Position numbers and translations under genes: made by a program. Shown here piece after piece: positions 50,470 through 62,052 of a stretch of DNA of 64,000 bases. Every line of letters begins with the position of its first letter. Position 1 is the first letter of the stretch. The notes under the pieces were generated by a model. That model had not been told where the DNA came from and made no database searches. It worked only from the letters and a program-made list of their open reading frames with translations. The stretch covers positions 436,001-500,000 of the forward strand of contig JAQGDQ010000143.1 of assembly GCA_030141605.1 (NCBI GenBank). The letters are read 5' to 3'. The DNA is from Tubiluchus corallicola (lineage: Eukaryota; Priapulida; Priapulimorpha; Priapulimorphida; Tubiluchidae).

Positions 50470-51385
50470 CGTAAGACTTTTAGCAAAGCTTCCACATTTT
50501 TGTTTTTTTTTTTGCTTCTCATAACCTCCACTGCCATTTTGTTTCTCGCAAAGCTTGAGATATTTCACTTTCAATGCAGCTCAACTCACAATTCATCTCC
50601 AACAGTCCTCCATCAACATTTTAAATTCCATCAACATGTCAAGCGCGAGATAACACTCAAATTTCTTTTCACTGCAAAAAATGTCGTGAGTAACTCACCT
50701 AAGCGTTCACACTAGATAGTAACTCGCAGGAAATCATCTCGCAACAACTGTCAGAGAATTTATAATTTCTTGCTAACAGCAACTCCCAAAGCAGTTAACG
50801 CTGGTAAGTTTGCTGTCAAAGAGAAAACTCGCAAAAAACTCGCTAGTCTGAGCGCGAAGTTACATTTAGCTTTATGAGAGTTCTATTCACACTCCACTTT
50901 TAGCACAGATTCGTCCAACTGTCCATTTAGCAAAGCGCCACACACAGTTTACTTTTATAAAAAGATTTAATAAAGCTCCATCCCTATTTCACTTTTAGCA
51001 AATTTTTATTTGCTCTCTCACAATAGCAATGCTTTATTCGAATTTCAATTTTAGTAAAGCATCATCCACATTTCAGTTTAGGTGATTTTTTATCTGCTTG
51101 TTTCATTTAGCAAAGCTTTTTTTATAAAATTTCGCTTTTAACAAAGCTGAAGTCATATTTCGCTTTACAAAAATTTTCTTGTAAGGTAGCAGACTCATTC
51201 AACGCTCGATATAGCAAAGCTTAATCCACATTTCAGTTTTAGTAGAACACGATTTTTACTACCCTTTTACATTTAGTAAACCTTTTTTTCTTAATTTTTT
51301 CTCCAGTCACACATTTTTTATGAAAGCTCTATTCAAACTATCTTTTTGGAAAAAAAAACATCCACATTTTACTTTAGGCGTCGTC
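50470..51385. repeat. degenerate tandem array (TTTTAGCAAAGC family)
   Basis: Recurring words across ~0.9 kb: TTTTAGCAAAGCTTCCACAT, TCATCCACATTTCAGTTTTA, CATTTAGCAAAGC and ATCCACATTTTACTTTAGG. Spacing is irregular, ~35-60 bases. A different sub-block at 50690-50865 repeats AACTCGCA. No coding content. Confidence 0.65.
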
Positions 51386-51399
51386 AACCTACCTGCATG

Positions 51400-54300
51400 T
51401 ATTAAGCATATACATTCATTTAATCGTACACCGATTTCTTTAATTCCCATGGTAGCTAGTTAAGCTGAGGTAACTGTAATTGGATACGCCTAGCATAATC
51501 TGACACAGGTCCATTAACTAACTATGGACTGTAATAACATCCCTTAGGAAACCACCAACAGAAATAACTGCTACAATAAACCTCTCACACGAAAAAACTG
51601 CAGAATATGTCTATTTGTGTCAATACAACGTCTAGGAAACCTAATTAATCTGGTTCAATTTATAGCTTGAAAAATAAATTCATCAGCGGGAATCGAACTC
51701 GTTACTTTCACCAACGAAAACATTATAAAAATGTTTTTGCTGTGGTATAGCGTGATCGATTGTGATTAAAGGACGGGGTGAAAGCTATGTGCGCAACATG
51801 GCAATAAAGAAGCTATATGAGTACAAAAATTATTTAACTTTTGTCAAAGTTATTAAATCATTAAAACTAAAACCTCGTGCTATTTTTTCTAGGGAAGATA
51901 CAATTATAATCAAGCATTATCGGTTCAAGACGGCTAAGCAAAACATAAATGGCACCTGATGCTAAAGGAAATCCCTAACGAATTTGTAATCATTTTCTCC
52001 AAATCCCATGCTTAAGTGGCGACATTGTGCTTGAAATCCTACAGTGAACATTGTGTCTCTGTTCTATCAATTATTCTTACGCACGTGACACAACACATGT
52101 CAGTTATAGAAGAGAAACCCGTATTCCTCAGGGGAGAAGAAATAGTTTTTGCTACACATGTAGCTTTACACATCATTATAGGCCATGTATGTGATGTAGC
52201 CTAGATAACAACTTGAATAACTGGAGAATTTGAGTTCGCTAAACGTTCAGGGTGTGTAATTTCGCTCAAGCTATATAATACTTGTGATGTACAGATCTTA
52301 CTCGTAGATTGCAAAACTTTATTACATTACAGTTACTCTTTATTGCAATGTTCCTTTGCTATAACAATACCCAATCACATTTTCGCCCCTGTTAGCTAGT
52401 AATTAGATGTTGACCTTAATTAATTATGTTCAGCTTAATTATACAACGTGCAAGCAATTTAACATGTAAAATGCAACAAACGCGCCCGTTTGTGTTTTAG
52501 ATAATATAGTGTCATATTCATCTGGCCCTATCCTATTGCTGTACGTAAAATTCCTGTTAAATTACCTGTACTGTAGAGCTTTGTTTTTACCTGAATGTGA
52601 CTCAAGACATTATGCTTAATTCTACCTTCTGATTTGTCGATTTGCAAAAGTTCAGAATTGCTTGGCTGTATTCACGTGCTCCAGTAAATTTGACTAGTCG
52701 TTCTGGGTTTGGTCTGGCAAGATGGACGGACGTCTCCCCTTATCTTACCAATTACTGTAGTTGTTTACTTTTACATACTTTCAAGTATATACGTCTTAGA
52801 ATTATGTGGCGATTGCTGCAACTTTCTAATAACCTAACGGATTTGATGTTGTTGACCTGGTACGGATATGGTTTACCAAGTGATGTACATAGACTCTTGC
52901 AAAGCTGTAAATATTTGCTGCACTTCGACTTGTTCAAGTGATTACGTAGAGAAAGCTAAGTGACCTGCTATCATGCAGGCACAAAGATCCAGGCAACCTG
53001 CTCGTCATTCAAGTGCTGAGGGGATGTCGTGGTCGTTAATGAGAGTTGGCTGGTTTAGTTTGGTGTGGTACGGAACCGGAAAAGTCCCACATTGGTTGAC
53101 ATAGGACGCATCGGATGCCAGGCGGTTTGATGGATGAATTGGGACGTGGTGATGGTCCATGGTAGAGGCGCCCACCGAGCTCATTCAAATTCAGTATCAG
53201 TCGAGTCTCTAATTCATTTTTATGTAATTGGGCAGTATCGCTTGTTCTGTGCAATACACTTATTATTATTATTAGCAAGTAAGATATCGTTTTTCTTTTT
53301 TTCTTTTTGTGTTTTTGGTCGTTGCTTCTTTAAAATACTTACAAAGATGAATTACTAGAAGCATTATGAAGTCATTACATTACACGTTTAGAAGTTATCA
53401 CATATCGAAATCATTTGCTTAGGCCAAAAATTATTGACCGGATACTCGACAGGTGTGAACTACGCTTTATTTTTCTTTTACCGAGATTTATAGAGATTAA
53501 TCCTGACATTTTCCAAATAACACTCACACCGTCACAATACCCAAGTTGAGTAATTTGCAGCATTAGGCTAGAACAGAGTCAATTGATTAATTGAAATTTA
53601 CGATGATCGGAAAAGTAACCAGAAAGTCTTCGATTCAAATATCAGAGGAGTGCAAAACTTTTCAGACATTCTAATTTAGCATTGGCTATGTGTGTTTATG
53701 TGACTACTTCTAATGTTTTCTTTTAGAACATTTTTATTTTTATTTTTTACTTTTCCTTGGGTTTTTTACTTTCTATGAAAGCTCAGATTTCTGTATTGTG
53801 GATGATGGATTAAACTCAAAATTGCTGAACTTTATATCCAACAATGCTCGGGAGAACGATATGTGAAATAATCGAGACACAACCTGGATTCTAACCAAGC
53901 TGTAATAACCAGGTTTTATAAGCAAGATATCCTTGTTTCAAACCCAAGACTCTGCCCGAGTTGTTCACCTTTTCTTTCCTCATAGCGAGCTCAACTTCAA
54001 TATTCACCAATAACTGTGGATTTACTCCATCATTAAGAATAACAATGTTGAAATTAAAATTGTGAATGATTAACTTTTATGTAGTATGGAAGAGTTAATT
54101 AGCGTTGTAAAGATAATATTCGTTTCGTAAAATATGAAAGTTTGTTTTTGAACATCTGTTCTTTTTAATGAGCAGCTAAAAACTTTAAGAGCGTAAAAGC
54201 AAAAGCGGGACACTTAACCTACTAGATGTTTTGGTAAGTGCTGAAATATGCAACACTTCAAAAACCTAACCAGGCATTACCATACTTTTTATTGCGTTAC

Positions 54301-54840
54301 CCACCCATCGTTAACCATTCAGCGTTTATTCAGAATGCTGTAATAATATTATTTCTCTTCTTTTAGCAGATCCGGACATTCGGAAATGATTAGAAAGCGC
54401 TTGAACGCCACTACGCCAGTGACGGGAAACACGCGGATGGCGTGTAAATAAATTAGAACTGTGTTTGGATGAGATTGCAGTATTTATTGCTAAACTCCTG
54501 TCGTAAACACTGCCTGTCTTGAAGGCCTTGGATCTATTTCTTTTGCTGAATAAAATCTATTTGAAGTCGGTTGACATGACTAGTGTTAAGAGCATCGATT
54601 CAGAGATAAATTGTGTGATCTGGATGGCGGTTAGATAAGTGCTGATAGAGCCTCTGGCTTTTACTCCGTTCTCTGACTTAGTGTACCTTCTCCACTTCAC
54701 TGCTTGATCTCAGTCAAGGCTAAGTACTTGCCTACATAATAATGGTATAAATTCATATTTAATTGAACTTTGAAAACAAACTTGAAAAAACGGGAGGTGC
54801 AAAGTTGTAAAATAGCTGGATTTAAACCACACAACTTCCG
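51400..54840. other. non-coding; weak SINE-like motifs only
   Basis: A minus-strand box B-like GAGTTCGATTCCC at 51688-51700 and a plus-strand TGTTTCAAACCC near 53934 suggest old SINEs. No exon is supported. The 99-codon frame at 52642-52941 is unrecognised. Confidence 0.4.
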
Positions 54841-54847
54841 CTTTCTG

Positions 54848-54881
54848 GTAGTAAGTAAGTAACAAAGTAAGTAAGAGTAAC
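54848..54881. repeat. (GTAA)n microsatellite at the 3' side of LINE copy 2
   Basis: GTAAGTAAGTAAC and GTAAGTAAGAG runs directly next to the AAATC tail of the minus-strand LINE fragment. Confidence 0.7.
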
Positions 54882-54884
54882 GTG

Positions 54885-55483
54885 ATTTAGATTTGATTTA
54901 ATTCTGCATTTCAAACTCAAGTTCATATAATTGCACATTTACAACACATAACCACCACCACCACCACCACCACCACCACCACCACCACAACAACAACAAC
55001 AACAACAACAATATTATTATAAAAAACCAATACAAACAAATCACAACGCTTGCATATAAACTCCACCATTGGTGTCTTACGTACGATGTAAATTTAGCGT
55101 CGCTTGCCAGAATTTTCCAGCACATTAAATTCACACTGGAATCAAATCTTTTCATTAAACTTAAAACACATTTTCTATATAATACATCGAAATATGTCAC
55201 TTGAATTTCAACACTCATTGCACGAGCACTATGATCATATGCATACCCAAAAAATAATCTTTTTCAAACAATGTGTGCTACTTTGAGCTTTAAGATACTC
55301 TAATTGTTAAAATGATTCCAGATGGGCAGTAGAAAGTATTACAATAAGCACTAAATAGATATCTTTTAACATCAACAGAACAGTAGCTGAATTTTCTTTT
55401 GCACGACAGTAGTACAGGGACCTTTGATTAACAATGTCTAGGTCATCTCGGTTATCATTTGAAATAATATATCCTAGGTATTT
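54885..55483 (-). mobile_element. LINE copy 2, 3'-end fragment of the same family
   Basis: On the minus strand this matches the last ~600 bases of the LINE at 13.75-15.24 kb. Shared words on the minus strand include TATTATTTCAAATGATAACC and the peptide start MSVEI followed by YFDVL and LMKRFD. It ends in the same AAATC-type tail near 54885-54903. The 3' UTR contains an expanded GTT/GGT run (54951-55012) that is only a short GTTGTATGTTG in copy 1. Its 5' end stops where a GAGT repeat begins, and its 3' side meets a GTAA repeat. Coding potential is broken; the frame is open for only part of the copy. Confidence 0.85.
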
Positions 55484-55494
55484 TTCACTTCAAT

Positions 55495-55564
55495 TGAGTG
55501 AGTGAGTAAGTGAGTGAGTGAGCAATTGAACGAGTAAGCGAGCGAGTTAGTGAGCGAGCGAGTA
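55495..55564. repeat. (GAGT)n tetranucleotide array at the 5' side of LINE copy 2
   Basis: About 70 bases of GAGT/GAGC/GTAA units with interruptions. It begins ~12 bases beyond the truncation point of the minus-strand LINE fragment. Confidence 0.85.
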
Positions 55565-56689
55565 ACAATGTATACTCAGAATTACGCAACAATAAACATT
55601 GGTTAGTGATAGCTATGCTTAAAAAATTGGTTTACATAAAATTAAATAATATTTTAACATACACATTAGTAATATACTTTAAATGTTACGGCAAGTCACG
55701 ATATTCTCAATTTTTGTTGAACAGCTCAACTAAAGAAAAGGGAAATAATGTCAATGCTCTTAAAAAATCCCAAGCAAATACTAAAAAGGTTGGATATATT
55801 GAATCACTAGTCCGTTCGACGAACATTTTATTTATACAACTGAATATGTATACACAGGCATTCGCACATTATCTTAATGGCCATGATAATGATAGTTTAA
55901 CCACAAGCTGCCTTCACTAATTGAATGGAACTTGACTGGTTGACAGTTTAGTTGATAAGTTTATGTATCTAGATCACTGCTAAATAGTCGCTCTCATATC
56001 AAGCAGGCTTCCCTGCTGTGTATGTAATCACACGCAGTAAACCCTGACTGTGTTACACTGATAAGGCCTAGTTGCCTTTGTCTCCAGAAACCTTTGCAAC
56101 TGACATTTCTTTTGGTAGGCACATTCTATTCAATCCACCTTTATTTCCGACTTAATTAAGGCATGAGGAGACTATTACTGGTATTCCAAATGCTATCTAT
56201 AAAGGCAGACAATGTCATCATAATTATGTTCACTAGAACTGCAGCTGAGGCAATTTAATTGATACGTCCATGGGCAACAAAAGACACAGGCTGCTTAGTT
56301 CTGAAAATGCCGTTGTTGAATGTCTTGCAGATCCAGTATCAATTATTTCGACAAGACCTCAAGGGTATTCTTAACGTTCTTGTCAGCTCAAAGCACTTTC
56401 GTCGCTGGTGAGGCATTTAACTTACTTTACGAGCTTTTAAAATGAAGCAACGAGCTTGGATTCAACCCGTGCATGTACCTGGGATGGTCCAAGTCATTAC
56501 CACTGTCGTTGCTGCTGTTGTTAATCAGGCATATGCCTGTTCCACACATTAAGCAGAGTGTAGCAATGTAACTAATGCATCCAGGAAACCATACCAGCGT
56601 TCTAACATAACCTTGCTATGTTGTGACCGTACATGTTAGTTGACAAGATAGGTATACTGTTTACAATTCCTAAATGATATGGCCCTTAT

Positions 56690-57095
56690 GAGCTAGTAAC
56701 AGCCACCTTGTCGGCCATTTTGAATGCTGTGGCCATATTGGATAATTTTCTGTTAGCACCAATTCCAAAATTAATCAACTGAATGGGTTTTAGCATTTTG
56801 CAAAGTCTCGTGCTTTTAAGGCAAAATGAACAATTCCCTCATTTTGTGCAACATTTGCAGCCATCTTAGCCGCTATATCAAAATGGAGTGATATTATAAG
56901 GGCAGTTAAGCATCAGATATGGATTCCTTGACCTTGATAACCTATATTTAGACGCCTTATCCTGTATGCTCTGATAGCTAAGATATAACCCTTACAAGCC
57001 AGCAACAGCCATGTTGTCAGCTATCTTGAAAATTGCAGCCATATGGGACGAAATTCGATTGACTCCAAAATCAAAATTTAATTGATTAACGTAGC
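56690..57095. repeat. diverged local duplication (AACAGCCA…GTTG…GCCAT blocks)
   Basis: The block at 56690-56790 (AGCTAGTAACAGCCACCTTG … GTGGCCATATTGG … CCAAAATTAATCAACTGAA) recurs at 56997-57095 (AGCCAGCAACAGCCATGTTG … GCAGCCATATGGG … TTTAATTGATTAACG). A partial third piece with TTTGCAGCCATCTTAGCCGC lies at 56850-56880. Confidence 0.55.
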
Positions 57096-58355
57096 AATAT
57101 TATTTACCGAACGAACACTTTAGTTGCAAATGTCTGTTGGCTGTATCAAAATTTAAGAACGAAAGTATTTCTGTGTTATTGCCATAGTTTTTATGGGTCT
57201 CAACGTGGGAAATGTAATTAACGTCTCTCGATACCGCGGGAATATAGGTGTGAGACAGCTATAGAAACTTCCAAGACAATCACATAGGTATTTTCTGCCC
57301 CGTATTTGCAATGTGTTAAGACCAATATTCAAACAGCAGCAAGATATATAAACTGCTTTTATAGTTATAATAGCTGCAATAGTCTGATTTCTTTTTCTTT
57401 TGTTCGACAAAGTTGTTACTCACTTTTATCATGCATGGGAAATAATGCGAATTACGTATGCAAAATATACAATAGATTATGCATTGATTATATCTAAGCC
57501 GAAGCTGTCCGATCACACGTACTTCAAGAGGAAGGCAAACTCACCGAGGATGAAATTTCTAGCGTATTTCTGGCCGTTGATACTTTAAATACAATAGAAG
57601 CTTTGTTTTTTTGTAACTTGATTGAATTAAACGAAATTTTTAAAGTTTATTATAGCAGTTTACATGTGAATTTCATGACAACCTTTAAATAATAATTAAT
57701 ATCGGACAACTAAAAAACGTCGTATATCATATTTTTGTAAGCGTTTTTTCATAAAGTGTGCGTCTCTTTCCTTCATGCCTTCCCCTATTCGAATTATATC
57801 ACACTTTTAGTAATTGCCCGATATTTTGACCGGAATTTCAGAAAGCCCAAGTGCCCTCCTCGTTTGCTTCGTGCGAAAATATTGACAGCAACGAAATAGT
57901 GAAGAAAAGGGTTTATAGGATGTTTTCTATTCCGCGCACACTTTTCTTGAAGGTCATGTAATTCGTTTTTTAGCAAATCGTTTCATGTTATTCTCATGTG
58001 AGCTATGGTGAACTCTTTCCTCAAGCGACGATGAGTACTAAAATTTGATAATAGGGAAACCAGACTTCACGAAAATTTTACAAAAAGAATATTACTTAAA
58101 TTTTTGTCAATTTAATTAAAAAAGATAATTTTTCAAAATCAGAAATCAGAGATCTCGGAAATTAAAATTCTATACAAAATTTGACTAAAACAAAAAAAAT
58201 TGTGAAAACCCCGTAAAACTTGCACTTAAACCAGCTGTAACATTCTTTGTCGTTGAAATTAAGATTATAAATAAGTAACAAAAAATAACTAGTTATAAGA
58301 CAACTAGTTCGTTTACCTTTACACGTAATAATTCCCTTGCAACGCATCCTGTTAG

Positions 58356-58399
58356 TTAGTCGTCGTCGTCGTCGTTGTCGTGGCTGTTGCTGCTGTTGC

Positions 58400-58454
<55 letters not shown>

Positions 58455-58456
58455 GG

Positions 58457-58502
<46 letters not shown>
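58356..58502. repeat. (GTC)n(GTT)n microsatellite
   Basis: A short GTC block followed by ~35 GTT units with a single GTG break at ~58455. Poly-Leu, poly-Asn and poly-Thr frames here are by-products. Confidence 0.97.
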
Positions 58503-58830
58503 GCCATTAATATTAACATTAAATTCAAACTCAACAAATAGTACTGAGAGGAAATTAACAATACCGATGCCTACTAGAAATGAGCCCATTACGGTCTCAA
58601 AAAAGTTATTTTCCTACAAAACTCATTTTTCTAGCTCATATTACGGCACTTTTTGTTAATAAAGGGTTTCCTTCTAGCTTCATTAAACCCTGAATTACGC
58701 ATGAACTGACTTCTATACCAGTTTAGGTCAAATGTGTTTCTCGCATAGTCGTATGTGTTACCAGACACTGAAGGAAAAAGTTCATTGCTTTAAAAAATCT
58801 GAGCTAACTGAGCGACTTATTGATTGATTT

Positions 58831-58962
58831 ACTGACTGACTGACTGACTGACTGACTGACTGACTGACTGACTGACTGACTGACTGACTGACTGACTGAC
58901 TGACTGACTGACTGACTGACTGACTGACTGACTGACTGACTAACTAACTGACTGACTGACTG
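58831..58962. repeat. (ACTG)n tetranucleotide microsatellite
   Basis: About 130 bases of GACT units with two TAAC breaks near the end. It is followed at ~59010-59045 by CACCTTTACAAATAAAAACG, which resembles a LINE 3' end. Confidence 0.95.
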
Positions 58963-59049
58963 ATACAGTTATAATAATTCTGTATTGCATTCTAGTATTA
59001 TGTGGATCGCAGCACCTTTACAAATAAAAACGTTTCAGTTTCATTCTGT

Positions 59050-60820
59050 GTTTTTAACTATTCATCCGAATTTTATAGCGAGCCATAAAATTTGTCTTTT
59101 TGAGGCCATTTAGACTGCCTACGCAACTATTCATTGCAAAATGTTTTCCCTTCGTCCTTTTGAAACTATTCAACCTACCTATACATAGACTTCCTTTTAC
59201 GATAAACCTGTGCACTTTGACGAGGAAACGCATCGACTGGTGTTTGAAAGTCGTTTACTGTGATTCGCCTAAAACTTCTTCGTTTTTCACATTGAACAAA
59301 TTCGACGTCAGATCTGCTGTCGTGTTGCTTAATTCACTGTGACAACGAGACTCACTGTAAGTCTGCGAATAGCGATTATCAACTACAGCATCTGCTGGAA
59401 AGATCTCAGAAAGTTGAGGACTAATCAATCAATTCCAGATCACCCGTTAAATGAGCGTCTTTATCTAAAGGAAGCTTTTCTAAGGAGACACAAATCAGGC
59501 GAAAAATGAGCAGCGCTCTATACTTTTTTAATTGTGCTTATCAATAAGCCTTTTCACAGTTCCAGCCAATGATGATGATCGTGAAAATGTTAAAGGTTAA
59601 GTGAACCAGACAACGAAATTGTGTATATTTGACAATGCCTCCGCAACCGTTGTTGTAATAGTAACAGTTTTAACAGCTAACTAGAACCTTGCCTAGTTCA
59701 TTTTTTCTTGTTCCCAAGCAAGATCCTGTTAATAAATCACTCTACGAAAAGACTAATCCATAATTAAGAAAATCCACGAAAACACTGAAGTTATTGAAAT
59801 GAAGCGGAAGAAGCTTTGCCTTACCCACATGTCACGTGATGATTAAGACACGTTTCTGTCATTCACTTAACCTTTGACCTACGGCAACTGCTCTGATGGG
59901 AATTGAGTTGTCCTAATGTCTCTTTCAGTTAATGGCTCAATCGCTGTTTCATCAAGTTATTCTGTCTTCAACTGAGTTCTTTAAAGTAACACAGATTCCT
60001 TTCAACATTACTCAAATTCGGTTTATTTATTAACCATGCCATTCAAAAATACTCAATTGTTGGTTCTGAGTAGCTTAATTACATAATTTGTGTAACAGAC
60101 GTACTCATTCTCAGAATAACTCGTTAAAGAGACTGCTTAAATAGAAACCCCAAGTTTCTTCACTTGAAAATCAATTTAACCAACAACGGACATCCATCTG
60201 GGCCTATTCCAATTTTTCGAAATTGTTGAAACCGAACAAAATGATTTTTCAGTATTTGCTCTGTTCTCATTTTTTTAATAATTTAACTTTTAATTTTTCT
60301 TCGACATACGGTATAACTTTCCAGAATCAAAGGTACCGTATTAAGTTATTAGTTTTCCGTTACTATGGATAGATGACTCTGAAAGATTGAGTACTTACTA
60401 GTGTGAGAATTCAGATTTGGTTCAGCCATGTAGACAAAGCTCAAATTGACAGAACATGTTTGGCCTGATACCACAAGGTTTTGAGTTCATTACCAGCGCA
60501 GGCGAAAAATAACTAGAAATTTTTGTCTACTAACCGTCATTTTTATATTGACTGCGAGAATTATTGACGAAATGTGTTTCATCTCATCAGAACAAAAACC
60601 TGATAGGGGCGACTGAATGATAAGGACAGTTCATTATACAAAGCAGATGGACATGCGTGACTAGTGTCTCGTTATTAGGGACGAGACAGACAGCAGCGTA
60701 TCAAATAATATTTGATCATAGTAATTCAACTCAGAAACAACAAAGAACGATAACAGACAGCAGCAACATACAATCGATGTCATTATTATGTACACCTACC
60801 TAAACACATTACATAGTGTC
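59050..60820. other. upstream region / 5' UTR intron of the GPCR gene
   Basis: No open frame of note. It contains the intron that ends at the 60839 acceptor. The upstream exon and promoter of the receptor were not identifiable. Confidence 0.5.
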
Positions 60821-60852
60821 TTTTTCTTTTATTTTTCAGACAGTCTGACTAG
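60821..60852 (+). promoter_or_regulatory. 3' splice site and 5' UTR segment of the GPCR exon
   Basis: A pyrimidine-rich run ends in TTTTTCAG, with the AG at 60838-60839. It is followed by 13 bases and then the receptor ATG at 60853. This is a good acceptor and implies that the coding exon is preceded by at least one non-coding 5' UTR exon further upstream. That upstream exon was not located in the window. Confidence 0.65.
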
Positions 60853-62046
60853 ATGGCTGAACTCTCACTCAAGGAAGGTGCGGGAGTCACCCTAACCACC
60901 TTGGCTGACAACGGGTCCAATGTGTTTGATGTTTCTACTTTAGTACCCGGGATAACTGAAGATCCCCGCATACGCGATGTCAAATTCGTGGTTTATTCGG
61001 TCTTCGTTCCCATCGTTTGTGTTGTCGGTATCGTCGGAGATGTGCTGAACTTAATCGTCCTCTGGAGATCCGGCAGTCTTAGAAGTGTCTCTTACGTCTA
61101 CATGCGATGGCTGGCCGTGGCGGACTTCTTTGTCATGATCACCTCGTCAGCTTGGTTCTTGGTCGACCACCTCCAGGACGCACTGGAGTTTCACGATTCT
61201 GTGCACATGTTGCGCTACCGCTATAAATCGGTTCTATTTCTGATAAACTCCTTCATATGTGCCAGTAATTTGTTAGTGATGGCCATCACCCTGGACAGAT
61301 ACCTATCCGTTTGTCACCCGATCAGCTCGCAGCACCTTCGGAGCCACGAACGGGCCAACATCGCCGTCGGAACCATTTACATCATCGCCTTCTTGATAAG
61401 CGTTCCTTACGTGTTCGCAAATGAAGTCGTAGTAAATCCGAATTTTAACGAATCTGAATGGGTGTCACAGCCGAGACACGAGGTTGAAGACAACATTCTG
61501 TATAAGTACGTGTGGACATGGGTAAAAGAGTCCATAAATAAGTTCATACCTATTCTGAGTGTAGTCATACTTAACATGCTTATCTTGCAAACACACAGGA
61601 AGACGGTGCAGAAGAGAAAGCAGATGAAATCGGCCATAAAAAACAATGGAACAGCTAAGAGCAGAGATGAGAAACAGGAGCGCCGCCTAGCCATATTGCT
61701 TGTTTCTATATCAGTGGTTTTTGTCGTTTTTTCGTTACCCGCAGCTTTTGTCACCATCTTGAATAGAATGTATAAGACAGCAAAGAGGAAGTTTGGCTTC
61801 CGTGTTTATATCATTCTTGCAAACTTACTCGAACTCACAAACTTTGCCGTGAATTTTTATGTCTACAGCGGGGCTAGTGCGGACTTCAGGAAGAACTTTC
61901 GCGAAGTTTTCGATTGCTGTAAGTGCACAATCACCAATAGGTGGGGACAGTATCGAAAAACAGAACTGAATGCTGAACGAGACATGGAAAATACGACAGT
62001 AGTACAGACTGTGCCAGCGTCACCTCAAAAAATGACTCCTGTATAA
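60853..62046 (+). CDS. class A (rhodopsin-like) peptide GPCR, FMRFamide-receptor-like
   Basis: A 397-residue protein with the full seven-helix layout, expected at the plasma membrane as a G-protein-coupled receptor for a neuropeptide. Approximate helices are TM1 46-70, TM2 80-103, TM3 123-148, TM4 168-188, TM5 229-247, TM6 279-303 and TM7 317-338. Family marks seen: LAVAD in TM2 (Asp91, position 2.50), DRY at 148-150 followed by LSVCHP, a basic third loop (residues 248-278), FSLP in TM6, NFYVY (334-338) in place of NPxxY, and a CCKC cluster at 355-358 that could be palmitoylated. Asn20 lies in an N-glycosylation sequon. The first Met follows a splice acceptor by 13 bases, so the coding region is one exon. 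Odd points: the conserved TM1 Asn (1.50) is Asp63, the TM6 Trp is Ser, and both disulfide cysteines are missing. The NFxxY and xLP forms suit FMRFamide/orphan invertebrate peptide receptors. GPCR identity is near certain; the ligand is inferred only. Confidence 0.93.
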   Translation: MAELSLKEGAGVTLTTLADNGSNVFDVSTLVPGITEDPRIRDVKFVVYSVFVPIVCVVGIVGDVLNLIVLWRSGSLRSVSYVYMRWLAVADFFVMITSSAWFLVDHLQDALEFHDSVHMLRYRYKSVLFLINSFICASNLLVMAITLDRYLSVCHPISSQHLRSHERANIAVGTIYIIAFLISVPYVFANEVVVNPNFNESEWVSQPRHEVEDNILYKYVWTWVKESINKFIPILSVVILNMLILQTHRKTVQKRKQMKSAIKNNGTAKSRDEKQERRLAILLVSISVVFVVFSLPAAFVTILNRMYKTAKRKFGFRVYIILANLLELTNFAVNFYVYSGASADFRKNFREVFDCCKCTITNRWGQYRKTELNAERDMENTTVVQTVPASPQKMTPV

Positions 62047-62052
62047 AATAAA
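62047..62052 (+). terminator. possible polyadenylation signal just after the GPCR stop codon
   Basis: AATAAA begins immediately after the TAA stop. Used alone it would leave a 3' UTR of only ~20-30 nt, which is unusually short. Further AATAAA words occur downstream, for example at 63389-63394, so the real cleavage site is undecided. Confidence 0.3.

Noticed and set aside
51660-51755. tRNA gene or SINE on the minus strand
   Set aside because: A good box B but no acceptable box A at the right distance; noted only as a weak motif.
58352-58659. Poly-Leu, poly-Thr and poly-Asn frames
   Set aside because: Translations of the GTT microsatellite in three frames.
61407-61757. 116-codon minus-strand frame inside the GPCR
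   Set aside because: Shadow of the receptor coding sequence; no independent features.
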